From assembly GCF_017940685.1 (NCBI RefSeq), contig NZ_JAGAYD010000127.1:1-41354 (forward strand): a stretch of DNA of 41,354 nt. The letters are read 5' to 3'. The stretch comes from Butyrivibrio sp. Its GTDB lineage: Bacteria > Bacillota > Clostridia > Lachnospirales > Lachnospiraceae. The stretch's first letter is position 1. Every line of letters begins with the position of its first letter. Both the position numbers and the translations under genes were made by a program. The notes below the pieces were generated by a model, which was given only the letters and a program-made list of their open reading frames with translations, made no database searches and was not told the DNA's origin. Shown here one piece after another: positions 26,317 to 33,067 of this stretch.

Positions 26317-27123
26317 ATGAAAAAGATTCCTCTGAGAGTAATATTTGCGGCGGTTTGCGGGCTGTTTTTGCTGGCCGTTACGGTGGTGATGGCAAGGCGC
26401 CTTATAATAAACCACAGTTTTGTAAGTGCCTATGAACAAGGGGATTATCAGGTTGATAAAGTGAAATCTCTTTTGACCATGAATTTCCCTGAGAGCTATG
26501 TGCCACTTTACAACCTGGGAAATGCATCCTACAAGCTTGGGGACTACAACTCAGCCATATCCTATTACACCAAGGCCCTTGAGATGTATCCTCCTGAGGC
26601 TAAGGAGTGCGACATCAGGGTTAACCTGGCGCTTTCTCTTTGCGATACCATAGACTTTTATCACCTGGATTCACAGGACAAGATAGACACAGCTCTTTTC
26701 ATCCTGTACAAGGCAAGAGACGTGCTGACAGAAAAGGGGTGCGCTGCAGAGGCAGAAGGAGAGAAGGGCCATGACCCTGAGGCTCAGCAGCTTAAAGAAG
26801 ACATCGATGAGATGATCAAAAAGCTCCAGAACCCTGACCAGAACGGCTCTAATGGGCAGCAGGAGCAAAACAGCTCATCTGATGATAGCGATAGTAGCTC
26901 CGGCGGCGGCTCAGGCCCTTCCGAGAGAGAAAAGAAAGTCCAGGGCGAACTTGAAGGCAAGAAGAAGGACGCTATGGAGGACCGCAAGGACCAGCAGGGC
27001 ACACTAGAAAAGTACTCCGACTTTATCGGCGGCGATGAGGAAGGCGGCGGAAACGGCGATCAGAGTAGTGATGGCTCCGGCGATGGTGAAGGGGGCTCCG
27101 GCCAGCAGGTTAACCCCTGGTGA
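26317..27123 (+). CDS. TPR protein with disordered tail, BatC/BatE-like
   Basis: 268 residues. One N-terminal membrane helix (VIFAAVCGLFLLAVTVVMA) precedes TPR units (YVPLYNLGNASYKLGDYNSA, ISYYTKALEMYPPEA). From ~165 the protein is low-complexity: Gln/Asn/Ser-rich, then charged, then Gly-rich, ending GSGQQVNPW. A GAGGGAGG site at 26301-26308 supports ATG 26317 over the GTG at 26311. The Gly/Asp-rich tail is common in BatC-type proteins and may reach through the wall or bind a partner. It is the last gene of the operon. Confidence 0.88.
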   Translation: MKKIPLRVIFAAVCGLFLLAVTVVMARRLIINHSFVSAYEQGDYQVDKVKSLLTMNFPESYVPLYNLGNASYKLGDYNSAISYYTKALEMYPPEAKECDIRVNLALSLCDTIDFYHLDSQDKIDTALFILYKARDVLTEKGCAAEAEGEKGHDPEAQQLKEDIDEMIKKLQNPDQNGSNGQQEQNSSSDDSDSSSGGGSGPSEREKKVQGELEGKKKDAMEDRKDQQGTLEKYSDFIGGDEEGGGNGDQSSDGSGDGEGGSGQQVNPW

Positions 27124-27145
27124 TGGGGACTAAACCGTAGGTTTA

Positions 27146-27173
27146 TTGTACTATCTTCCGAAAAATATATAAT
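27146..27173 (+). promoter_or_regulatory. Candidate promoter for the structured leader and downstream genes
   Basis: TTGTAC (27146-27151) and a perfect TATAAT (27168-27173) are 16 bases apart. Transcription would begin near 27180, which coincides with the first base of the inverted repeat at 27179. Confidence 0.5.
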
Positions 27174-27178
27174 TAGCT

Positions 27179-27287
27179 CATAAGACAAGAAACAAAAGAA
27201 TAACAGATTGAAATTTATAACAGGTTGAACATATTGAATGGCAATAGCGGCGCTATCACTATGTCCAACCTGTTTCTTTGTCTTATG
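27179..27287 (+). other. Long three-part hairpin in the 5' leader of the 27324 gene
   Basis: The outer arms CATAAGACAAGAAAC (27179-27193) and GTTTCTTTGTCTTATG (27272-27287) pair with one bulge. Inside, ACAGGTTGAACATA (27220-27233) and TATGTCCAACCTGT (27260-27273) pair with one mismatch, though the last two bases of the latter are shared with the outer arm. At the centre ATAGC/GCTAT (27244-27248 with 27252-27256) closes a three-base loop. A ~26-base A-rich single strand (27194-27219) forms an asymmetric bulge. It could be a cis-regulatory RNA, a small RNA or a mobile palindrome remnant; there is no T-run after it to make it a simple terminator. Confidence 0.55.
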
Positions 27288-27323
27288 AACCTTGAAAATA
27301 ACATATTTACGGAGGGTAAGTAC

Positions 27324-27836
27324 ATGAAAAAGATTGTAAAAACCTACACAGAAATAAAGCTAGAAGACGGAAAGGGACTTGATAAGTTCTACGTTGATCC
27401 CATGACCAAAACTTACCAGTATGAACATGCGCTCCTTACCATAGTTTCAGACCTCTTTAAGGAAACAGAAACCTCATCTCTTTTGCCTGACAGGCTAAAG
27501 CTCTTCTTCAATGAACTTCCAATCAGAAAGGAAGTTCAGGAGGAGGCAAGAAAGCAGAAGGAGGCCATGGGGCAGGCTTCTGATGGGAAGGAACCCTGCC
27601 ATAAGAAAACCCGTGACAGCGTCATGGAAGATGTGAGGGCTCTGGTAGAAAGAGACGTTGTGGGAAACGTAGACTTTCCCATGATGCACCAGTGCAGAGC
27701 CCAGGTAAGGGCCCTTCCAAGACAGGACGGATCTCACACTTTTCTTTTTACAGATGGTGTGTACAGCTTCTCAGTAAGGCTGGACTTTGGAGCGAAACCC
27801 AAGGGCCAGAAGCCAAAGAAAGTCGTTGTGATATAA
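27324..27836 (+). CDS. Unrecognised 170-residue protein
   Basis: 170 residues from ATG 27324, which has a strong GGAGGG 8 bases upstream; in-frame starts up to 27225 run through the leader hairpin and are rejected. It is soluble, with no signal peptide or membrane helix. The N-terminal half is mixed alpha/beta (YVDPMTKTYQYEHALLTIVS), the middle is a charged helix (~70-105), and the C-terminus has a beta hairpin (HTFLFTDGVYSFSVRLDFG) and a Lys-rich tail. No motif identifies it. The receiver-like gene follows 21 bases later behind its own GAGAGGGGG site, so the two are probably one transcript. Confidence 0.75.
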   Translation: MKKIVKTYTEIKLEDGKGLDKFYVDPMTKTYQYEHALLTIVSDLFKETETSSLLPDRLKLFFNELPIRKEVQEEARKQKEAMGQASDGKEPCHKKTRDSVMEDVRALVERDVVGNVDFPMMHQCRAQVRALPRQDGSHTFLFTDGVYSFSVRLDFGAKPKGQKPKKVVVI

Positions 27837-27857
27837 TCCAGAGAGGGGGTAAACAAA

Positions 27858-28247
27858 ATGAGAGTACTAAACATCGAAGATACACCAACTAAACACAGAG
27901 CCATAAGGGATGTGCTTGAGAGCTGCAGGATAACTGACATTGATTGCGAACGCAACCTTGCAGATGGCGTTGCAAGATATAAAGAGGCCCTGGCAGCAGG
28001 CAATCCCTATGACCTGCTCATCACAGACATGTGGTACCCACCCGAGAAGGGCGTTGGGGAAGATCGGTGCGGCGACAAGCTGGTTGAGATGGCCATCAGG
28101 GAGCACTGGGATGTGCCGATCCTTGTGTGTTCAAACCAAAACTACAACTACCCAGAAATCCTGGGGACGCTGTTCTATTCAGAAAATGTAGATTGGGAAG
28201 GGCAGCTGCGGGGATATGTTGAGCAGATAAAGAAGGAAAAGAGCTAA
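27858..28247 (+). CDS. Stand-alone receiver-like (REC) domain protein
   Basis: 129 residues, one domain. It follows the receiver pattern: acidic pair Glu7-Asp8 after the first strand, LLITDMWYP with the likely phospho-acceptor Asp57, and PILVCSNQN with Ser92 at the Thr/Ser switch position. The conserved Lys of the last strand is not seen (FYSENVDW occupies that place), and the loop after Asp57 carries an unusual acidic insertion (EKGVGEDRCGDK). There is no output domain and no histidine kinase nearby. It may be an atypical or unphosphorylated receiver that works by protein contact. The next gene starts 1 base after its stop. Confidence 0.7.
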   Translation: MRVLNIEDTPTKHRAIRDVLESCRITDIDCERNLADGVARYKEALAAGNPYDLLITDMWYPPEKGVGEDRCGDKLVEMAIREHWDVPILVCSNQNYNYPEILGTLFYSENVDWEGQLRGYVEQIKKEKS

Positions 28248-28248
28248 A

Positions 28249-29289
28249 ATGATTATAAGTGAGGATGAAAAGAGTCTTATAGAAATGTTTAGGGCGTCAG
28301 ATGATGTTCAGAGAGTAATGATTCTGACCTATGTTAGAAATCTGGCGCCTAAAAATGAACATGATATTATTGAAAGGCCCACTGAGAACTCAGGCAAGCA
28401 ATATGATGACAATCTAAAAAACAAGAAAATGCTCTGTAAGAGATTGCGGAGACTTGCGAGACTGGACAGAATAAGACTTGATGAGTCGGAACATACATCT
28501 GCGCTTAACCGGCATCTTTCTAAGTACTTTGACTATCTTGGCGTAGATAAACTGGAGTATGTCAAAAAATATCTTGAGCATATTCAGCCTTTTATGATAA
28601 AGGAGGTTAAAAGCCAGGAGAAATTCGACAATGCAATATATGTTCTTGATGAGTATTACAGGATAGCTGTGTACATCAAGGCAGATGCCACTCGCGGAGA
28701 AGAAATGATCATCTCTTTCCACGAGAACAATAAAAATGGCATTGCCAAAAGAGAACCAGTAAGAAAGAGTACCAGTGAAGTGTATGTATTTCCTGAGACT
28801 ATTAGCGCTCACGTTTCCGGTACTGATCTGTATGATATCAATCTCTTTATTACAAGAGGAGTGACAAGTCTGCCCATTAGCGTGTCTGCAAGGCGGTGCG
28901 ACGACGAGGGATTTTGGGTGAGGCTTGGTGATATTGAGAGAGCACTGGTGGAAACTGCCAATAGCTACTTACAGGATCTATATACGGCAGATCTGGACTA
29001 TTCGGAGGTTGAGCCCTTTTACTCCCTTCAGCAGATATCGTTTACTTCATATGGCACAGATGTCTTTTCCAGCATATCGCTGCTGATTGACAGCCTTCTG
29101 CTTCAGATGAGTCCCATAAGCAAGCAGGTCGCAGATTCTGCACTTTGTATATACTGCAGTACAATTGAACTACCTGATAAGTCCAGAAAAGAACTGATTG
29201 AAACCATGAAGGAGAGATATAAGGTAAACTCTGTCAGGATACTGCCAGAGATATTGAAGAGGGTTGAGATGAATCTTGGACAGTGTTAA
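28249..29289 (+). CDS. Unrecognised 346-residue protein beside the receiver-like gene
   Basis: 346 residues, soluble, no signal peptide. The N-terminal ~110 residues are helical and basic, with a short KRLRRLARLDRIRLDE stretch. The middle (~120-200) is beta-rich. The C-terminal part is helical with a hydrophobic segment (DVFSSISLLIDSLLLQM) too short and polar to be a clear membrane anchor. No family is recognised. It starts one base after the receiver-like gene, which suggests coupling; it could be that receiver's effector or partner. A promoter for the next gene lies just after its stop. Confidence 0.75.
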   Translation: MIISEDEKSLIEMFRASDDVQRVMILTYVRNLAPKNEHDIIERPTENSGKQYDDNLKNKKMLCKRLRRLARLDRIRLDESEHTSALNRHLSKYFDYLGVDKLEYVKKYLEHIQPFMIKEVKSQEKFDNAIYVLDEYYRIAVYIKADATRGEEMIISFHENNKNGIAKREPVRKSTSEVYVFPETISAHVSGTDLYDINLFITRGVTSLPISVSARRCDDEGFWVRLGDIERALVETANSYLQDLYTADLDYSEVEPFYSLQQISFTSYGTDVFSSISLLIDSLLLQMSPISKQVADSALCIYCSTIELPDKSRKELIETMKERYKVNSVRILPEILKRVEMNLGQC

Positions 29290-29322
29290 ACCAATGAAAT
29301 GATATATTTAGGGAAAATAGCG

Positions 29323-29331
29323 TGATATAAT
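29323..29331 (+). promoter_or_regulatory. Candidate extended -10 promoter for the GGDEF gene
   Basis: TGATATAAT is a perfect -10 with the TGn extension, 35 bases upstream of ATG 29366. No good -35 box is seen. Confidence 0.5.
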
Positions 29332-29365
29332 TGATATATCGATTATTTTCATATTGAGGGGGTCT

Positions 29366-30346
29366 ATGGATAGCTATTTGACTGGGGCTAAAAAGGCTTC
29401 GATTGGCAATGCTATAAAAAGCCTCTATCAGCTTATCGTTTTAGTTGAAGAGGGGAGTTTATCATGCCATTTGGTTGACTGTAACAAAGAACTTGATACT
29501 CTTAATGCTTCAAACGTCAGAGTCTATGACGATTTGTTTTCCTCGTTATATAAGAATACTCATCCGGAAGACAGGAATAGTCTGTTATTGCTTAGTAATA
29601 TCGATGATCTTAATAAAGCTCTTTCTGGGGAGGTTTACATATCTTGTGAGTGCCGCATCAGGCATACTGATCTGGGATATTATTGGTCAAGGATAACAAT
29701 ATGTAATGCTAAGGTGGAAGATAGTCCAACAGGCCACGAATATCTGATCTTATTAGAGGATGTCCATACTCAGAAGAATGTTCTTTTAGCTGATCGTAAC
29801 GAACTTCTTAAAACTATCAGTACGCTGGAAGATAAGTACAACAAGCTCTTTATCGAGAACATGACTGATGCCCAGACTGGCTGCTATAACAGAAAAGGCC
29901 TTAAGTATTCTGAGAATATTGCACTTCAGGATACCCGTGATAACAACAAGGATATCTTTGTATGTGTCCTGGACCTTAACGGTCTTAAGTACATGAATGA
30001 TACCTTTGGACACAGCGCAGGAGATACCGCCATAGCAACAGTTGCTGATGCACTCCAAAAAGCTGCTCCCAAGGGCTCAAGCATAATCAGGACTGGCGGA
30101 GATGAGTTCCTGGTTTTCTGTCCACTGGAAAAGGACAGTACTGAATATGAAAGCTTTGGAACTGTTCTTGAGTCAGAGCTTAATGATTATAACGCTAGTC
30201 ACGACAATCCCTTTGAAGTATCTGCAAGCTATGGATATGTCTTTTTACCACTAAAAGAGGGAATGGATACACTGGATGAATACATTGAGGTTGCTGATGA
30301 GAAGATGTATCGGATGAAAGAGGAAACGGATCCGCATAAGAGGTAG
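29366..30346 (+). CDS. GGDEF-domain diguanylate cyclase with PAS-like sensor
   Basis: 326 residues. The N-terminal ~120 residues resemble a PAS domain (ISCECRIRHTDLGYYWSRIT is the typical last strands), then a linking coiled coil (~135-160) and a GGDEF domain (~165-325). The active-site motif is intact (IRTGGDEFLVF, motif near 243-247), as is the NGLKYMNDTFGHSAGD metal/nucleotide segment. The inhibitory RxxD site that normally precedes GGDEF by five residues is absent, so product inhibition is unlikely at that site. No membrane helix. It should make cyclic di-GMP from two GTP in response to a cytosolic cue. ATG 29366 with the GAGGGGG site is preferred over the TTG at 29354. Confidence 0.9.
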   Translation: MDSYLTGAKKASIGNAIKSLYQLIVLVEEGSLSCHLVDCNKELDTLNASNVRVYDDLFSSLYKNTHPEDRNSLLLLSNIDDLNKALSGEVYISCECRIRHTDLGYYWSRITICNAKVEDSPTGHEYLILLEDVHTQKNVLLADRNELLKTISTLEDKYNKLFIENMTDAQTGCYNRKGLKYSENIALQDTRDNNKDIFVCVLDLNGLKYMNDTFGHSAGDTAIATVADALQKAAPKGSSIIRTGGDEFLVFCPLEKDSTEYESFGTVLESELNDYNASHDNPFEVSASYGYVFLPLKEGMDTLDEYIEVADEKMYRMKEETDPHKR

Positions 30347-30409
30347 ATGTATCATTAAATCATCTTTAAAGCATTACATACACTGAACGATGACAACTGG
30401 AGTATTCTT

Positions 30410-31687
30410 ATGAATTTTGATGTTTTTGATGATATTGAATTTGATAGGAAAGATCAGCTTCTTAGAAATTGTAAGGCTGCGGAGCGATATATTATAGTAT
30501 CGCCTTTTATTTCTGTAGCGCATGCAAGAGCCGCTCTTGAAATACTGTGCAAAGGGATGATAAAGGAACATGCTGTGAAGCAGATTATACCATCGGGAGA
30601 TGGTAAGCCAGGGAATCCAAACCTGGCAACAATGATAGCTACTTGTGTTAAAAATGGAATAATTACAAAGACTGAAGATGCCGCAGTGATCAGAAAGAAT
30701 GGCAATGATGCTCTGCATATCAATAAAGGATCGCAAAAGATACAAGTGGTAAATGAAAAGAGCGTAAAGAAAGCCATGGACTCAGTGGAGGCTCTTTTTC
30801 ATGTTTTTCAGGATGTGTTTCATACTCATACAGATATTGATTTTGATAAGTTGAAGGTTCCATTTGGCTTTTTTGAAATTGTGCGTGCAGTGCCAAAAGC
30901 CCCTAATGAAGTTATTTTTGGTGAATTTAATTATTTTGTGAAAGATCCACAAGAAAACTATTATTATCTCCAGATATATCACAGAAACAGTGAAGAGGAG
31001 ATAGGAAATACTCTTGGTGAAAGGGGAATGCTGGCTGGTAATAGAATTAAAGGAAACAAAGGTAGAACGAGTTATCTTTTGGATGTTTACTATCCAAGTA
31101 ATTTACTTGCAGAGTCTGATAGGGAGTACATAGCATATTCTGTATATAACGATTCGTGCTTGCTTTCAGAGATGCAAGGAGGTCAATTAACAGACAAACA
31201 GGTAGTTATGATAGCTTTGGATATTACCAATGCTCTTTTGGAATTAGAGTCAATTGGTGAGGGAATTCATTTAAGAAATCTCCAGCCTGGAAATGTTATC
31301 ATTACGCCAAATGCTGACGGTTACATGGCAGGAGTAGTCAATATGGAAACTGCCAAGATCACTGGGTACGAAGCAACTGTAATTGGAAGCATGAGAGAAC
31401 TAATTACACAAAATCCATATATGCCCAGAGAACTAAGAAATTTCGCTGAAAATGGACCACTTGATATAAACTGGGAAAAAGTTGACGTGTATTCTCTTGG
31501 TAAAATAATGGTTTATTGCAAGGACCCGTCACTGGTTAAGGAAGAAATAGACGATTCAGTGCTATATGATATTTTCCCCGATGAAATAGCAGACATTCTT
31601 TATGACATATTTACAAGCTCAATTAACATGATATACAGTCCCATGGAGTTAAAGGAGAAACTGCAGGATGTTGTTGACCAGTATTAA
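30410..31687 (+). CDS. DUF4145/HEPN-like domain fused to a pseudokinase
   Basis: 425 residues. Residues ~15-135 form a helical domain resembling DUF4145, part of the HEPN group: AHARAALEILCKG, then VIRKNGNDALH with Arg95, Gly98-Asn99 and His103. Residues ~160-420 resemble a protein kinase, but the key residues are changed. The catalytic loop reads LRNLQPGN (288-295), so the HRD Asp is Asn290. The DFG Asp is Asn311 (VVNMETA). The beta-3 Lys position looks like Gln (YYLQIY). The Asn of the loop (295) remains. This is best read as a pseudokinase. A GGAG site lies 8 bases before the ATG. Its 3' end overlaps the next, apparently active, kinase gene by 20 bases, suggesting the two proteins form a pair. 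Confidence 0.75.
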   Translation: MNFDVFDDIEFDRKDQLLRNCKAAERYIIVSPFISVAHARAALEILCKGMIKEHAVKQIIPSGDGKPGNPNLATMIATCVKNGIITKTEDAAVIRKNGNDALHINKGSQKIQVVNEKSVKKAMDSVEALFHVFQDVFHTHTDIDFDKLKVPFGFFEIVRAVPKAPNEVIFGEFNYFVKDPQENYYYLQIYHRNSEEEIGNTLGERGMLAGNRIKGNKGRTSYLLDVYYPSNLLAESDREYIAYSVYNDSCLLSEMQGGQLTDKQVVMIALDITNALLELESIGEGIHLRNLQPGNVIITPNADGYMAGVVNMETAKITGYEATVIGSMRELITQNPYMPRELRNFAENGPLDINWEKVDVYSLGKIMVYCKDPSLVKEEIDDSVLYDIFPDEIADILYDIFTSSINMIYSPMELKEKLQDVVDQY

Positions 31688-32537
31688 CACTGGAAAAGAG
31701 TATAACGTAGAGGGACCAATTTATAGTAATGAGCTCTCAAATATTTGGTGCGGAAAGACAAAAACTAGTGAAAACAAAGAACTATTTGTCAAAATACTAA
31801 ATTATGGGAAAATTGAAGACTCTAAAGTGGCCAATAGCCTATTGGAAGTGAGCAAAGAAGAAGCAAAGACACTAGAGAAGGTCTCTAAATGTACGAAGAG
31901 AACTCCAAGAGTTTTTGATTCTTGGGATAATCGCAAAGAAAAGCAATTTGTGATCGTCATGGATATGGTGCCGGGATGCTCTCTAAGACAGTGGATGAAT
32001 AAACATAATAAAGAAACATTAACTGGGAAGGATGTTTTTGTTCGCAAGTGCATCATAATCCAGATCTGCGAGATAATGAGAGATATCAATCGAAAGTATT
32101 CTTCCTTTGTACACAGAGACCTTAAGCCAGAGAATATTTTCATCAATTTTAATGCCAAGACAAAAAGATGGGATGTATACATTATTGATTTTGGATGTGC
32201 AAATCTAAACCACATCAGAAATGTTGGTACAACAAATTATCAGGCACCAGAGCAGCTCGGACAAAAAGCCTTTAGTGTCAGTATTACTAATAGGACAGAT
32301 ATTTTTGCAATAGGGCAGATTTTTTATGAGATGCTGTTTGGTTATGCACCAAGAATCGGGTTTGAGTATCAGTATAGAGCCAGAGAAAATAAATGGTGTC
32401 AGATTCCGCAACCTCCGGAATATCTTATGGGGATTACGGGGATGGACAAGTTACTGGCGCTAATAGAGAAAATGACTAGCTTGGATTTAAGGGAAAGACC
32501 AGGATACGAAACAATAATTCCTAGATTAAAGAATTGA
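31668..32537 (+). CDS. Serine/threonine protein kinase (apparently active)
   Basis: 289 residues, the catalytic domain only, with no membrane segment or PASTA repeats. Kinase landmarks are complete: Lys42 (LFVKIL), a Glu-rich C-helix (EEAKTLEKV), the hinge MDMVPGCSLRQWM, the catalytic loop VHRDLKPENI with Asp151, the DFG motif IIDFGCAN with Asp174, the activation-segment end GTTNYQAPEQ, and IFAIGQIFYEML of the F-helix. It lacks a clear GxGxxG loop (GPIYSNELSNIW stands there). It begins inside the pseudokinase gene (20-base overlap). Likely targets are neighbours in this operon, such as the pseudokinase, the helicase or the NACHT protein; this is inference. Confidence 0.92.
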   Translation: MLLTSINTGKEYNVEGPIYSNELSNIWCGKTKTSENKELFVKILNYGKIEDSKVANSLLEVSKEEAKTLEKVSKCTKRTPRVFDSWDNRKEKQFVIVMDMVPGCSLRQWMNKHNKETLTGKDVFVRKCIIIQICEIMRDINRKYSSFVHRDLKPENIFINFNAKTKRWDVYIIDFGCANLNHIRNVGTTNYQAPEQLGQKAFSVSITNRTDIFAIGQIFYEMLFGYAPRIGFEYQYRARENKWCQIPQPPEYLMGITGMDKLLALIEKMTSLDLRERPGYETIIPRLKN

Positions 32538-32550
32538 AGGTGGAATAAAT

Positions 32551-32694
32551 ATGGCGGATATAATTCAGGATCTGTTTACTAGTCAGGAGTGGGCATTATT
32601 AGAGTATTTCAATAATGATGATTTGGAACATATAAAGGATTTTCCAGTACATCTGGATGCGGATCCAGAGAGGATGGAAAATGATGATAAATAA
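32551..32694 (+). CDS. 47-residue acidic protein
   Basis: ATG 32551 to TAA 32692-32694, 47 residues, beginning MADIIQDLFTSQEWALLEYF and ending in an acidic tail (PERMENDDK). Support is a good GAAGGTGG site 7 bases upstream, position 13 bases after the kinase stop, and an overlap of its 3' end with the start of the next gene at 32681, a typical coupling arrangement. No family is recognised. Its size and charge suit a small adaptor, kinase substrate or inhibitor. Confidence 0.65.
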   Translation: MADIIQDLFTSQEWALLEYFNNDDLEHIKDFPVHLDADPERMENDDK

Positions 32695-33067
32695 TTATAG
32701 TATTAAGCTACATCCGCGCAATTATAAAGAGTTAGATGGAAGACTGATTTTTTATTTCCGCGAAAAGATGGTAAAAAGTGAAGACTTTGAGGCCATATTA
32801 CACGAAATAAGATCTGCCAAAACGCTTGTTATAACTTCTTTTAAGAAGAATGAATTTTCAGAGAGATACTATGCCTTGTACATAGGAAGATATGTATTGT
32901 ATTTTGATCGTAGCGACAACAATAACTTCCGATGTACTAAGGTCCTTTTTGGAAAAAAGCCGCTGAAAAAAAAGAGAATCTATATAAGACAAAGATTTTT
33001 ACTATTATTCCGGCGGGGGGAGTCTTTGCCATTTTTAACGGGCAGATGTATCCCAAAAATCTATTAA
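32681..33067 (+). CDS. N-terminal part of the helicase, in a shifted frame
   Basis: 128 residues from ATG 32681 (GAGAGGATGG upstream); an ORF start at 32657 is in frame but lies before that site. Up to about residue 91 it reads as a normal alpha/beta protein (LVITSFKKNEFSERYYALYIG). After the two A-runs at 32953-32973 this frame turns into implausible basic sequence (LKKKRIYIRQRFLLLFRRG) and stops. The frame one base back is open from 32941 through the helicase ATG at 33046 and reads sensibly there (KTKIFTIIPAGGVFAIFNG). So this is most likely the N-terminal domain of the helicase, joined by a -1 frameshift or separated by a recent mutation. Confidence 0.7.
   Translation: MMINNYSIKLHPRNYKELDGRLIFYFREKMVKSEDFEAILHEIRSAKTLVITSFKKNEFSERYYALYIGRYVLYFDRSDNNNFRCTKVLFGKKPLKKKRIYIRQRFLLLFRRGESLPFLTGRCIPKIY
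32951..32974 (+). other. Candidate -1 frameshift site: two tandem A_AAA_AAG heptamers
   Basis: In the frame of the gene starting at 32681, codons GGA AAA AAG (32951-32959) and AAA AAA AAG (32966-32974) each contain the heptamer A_AAA_AAG, the slippery sequence known from dnaX and from IS elements. A -1 slip at either one moves ribosomes into the helicase frame, which has no stop from 32941 to 36016. The 8-A tract could also cause transcript slippage or be a single-base insertion. Confidence 0.6.

Noticed and set aside
21880-27123. The MoxR/vWA operon as the novel system
   Set aside because: Gene content and order match widespread Bat-like operons (MoxR, DUF58, two vWA, TPR), so it is not new in itself.
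27225-27323. 33-residue N-terminal extension of the 27324 gene
   Set aside because: It reads through the leader hairpin and has no ribosome site; GGAGGG supports ATG 27324.
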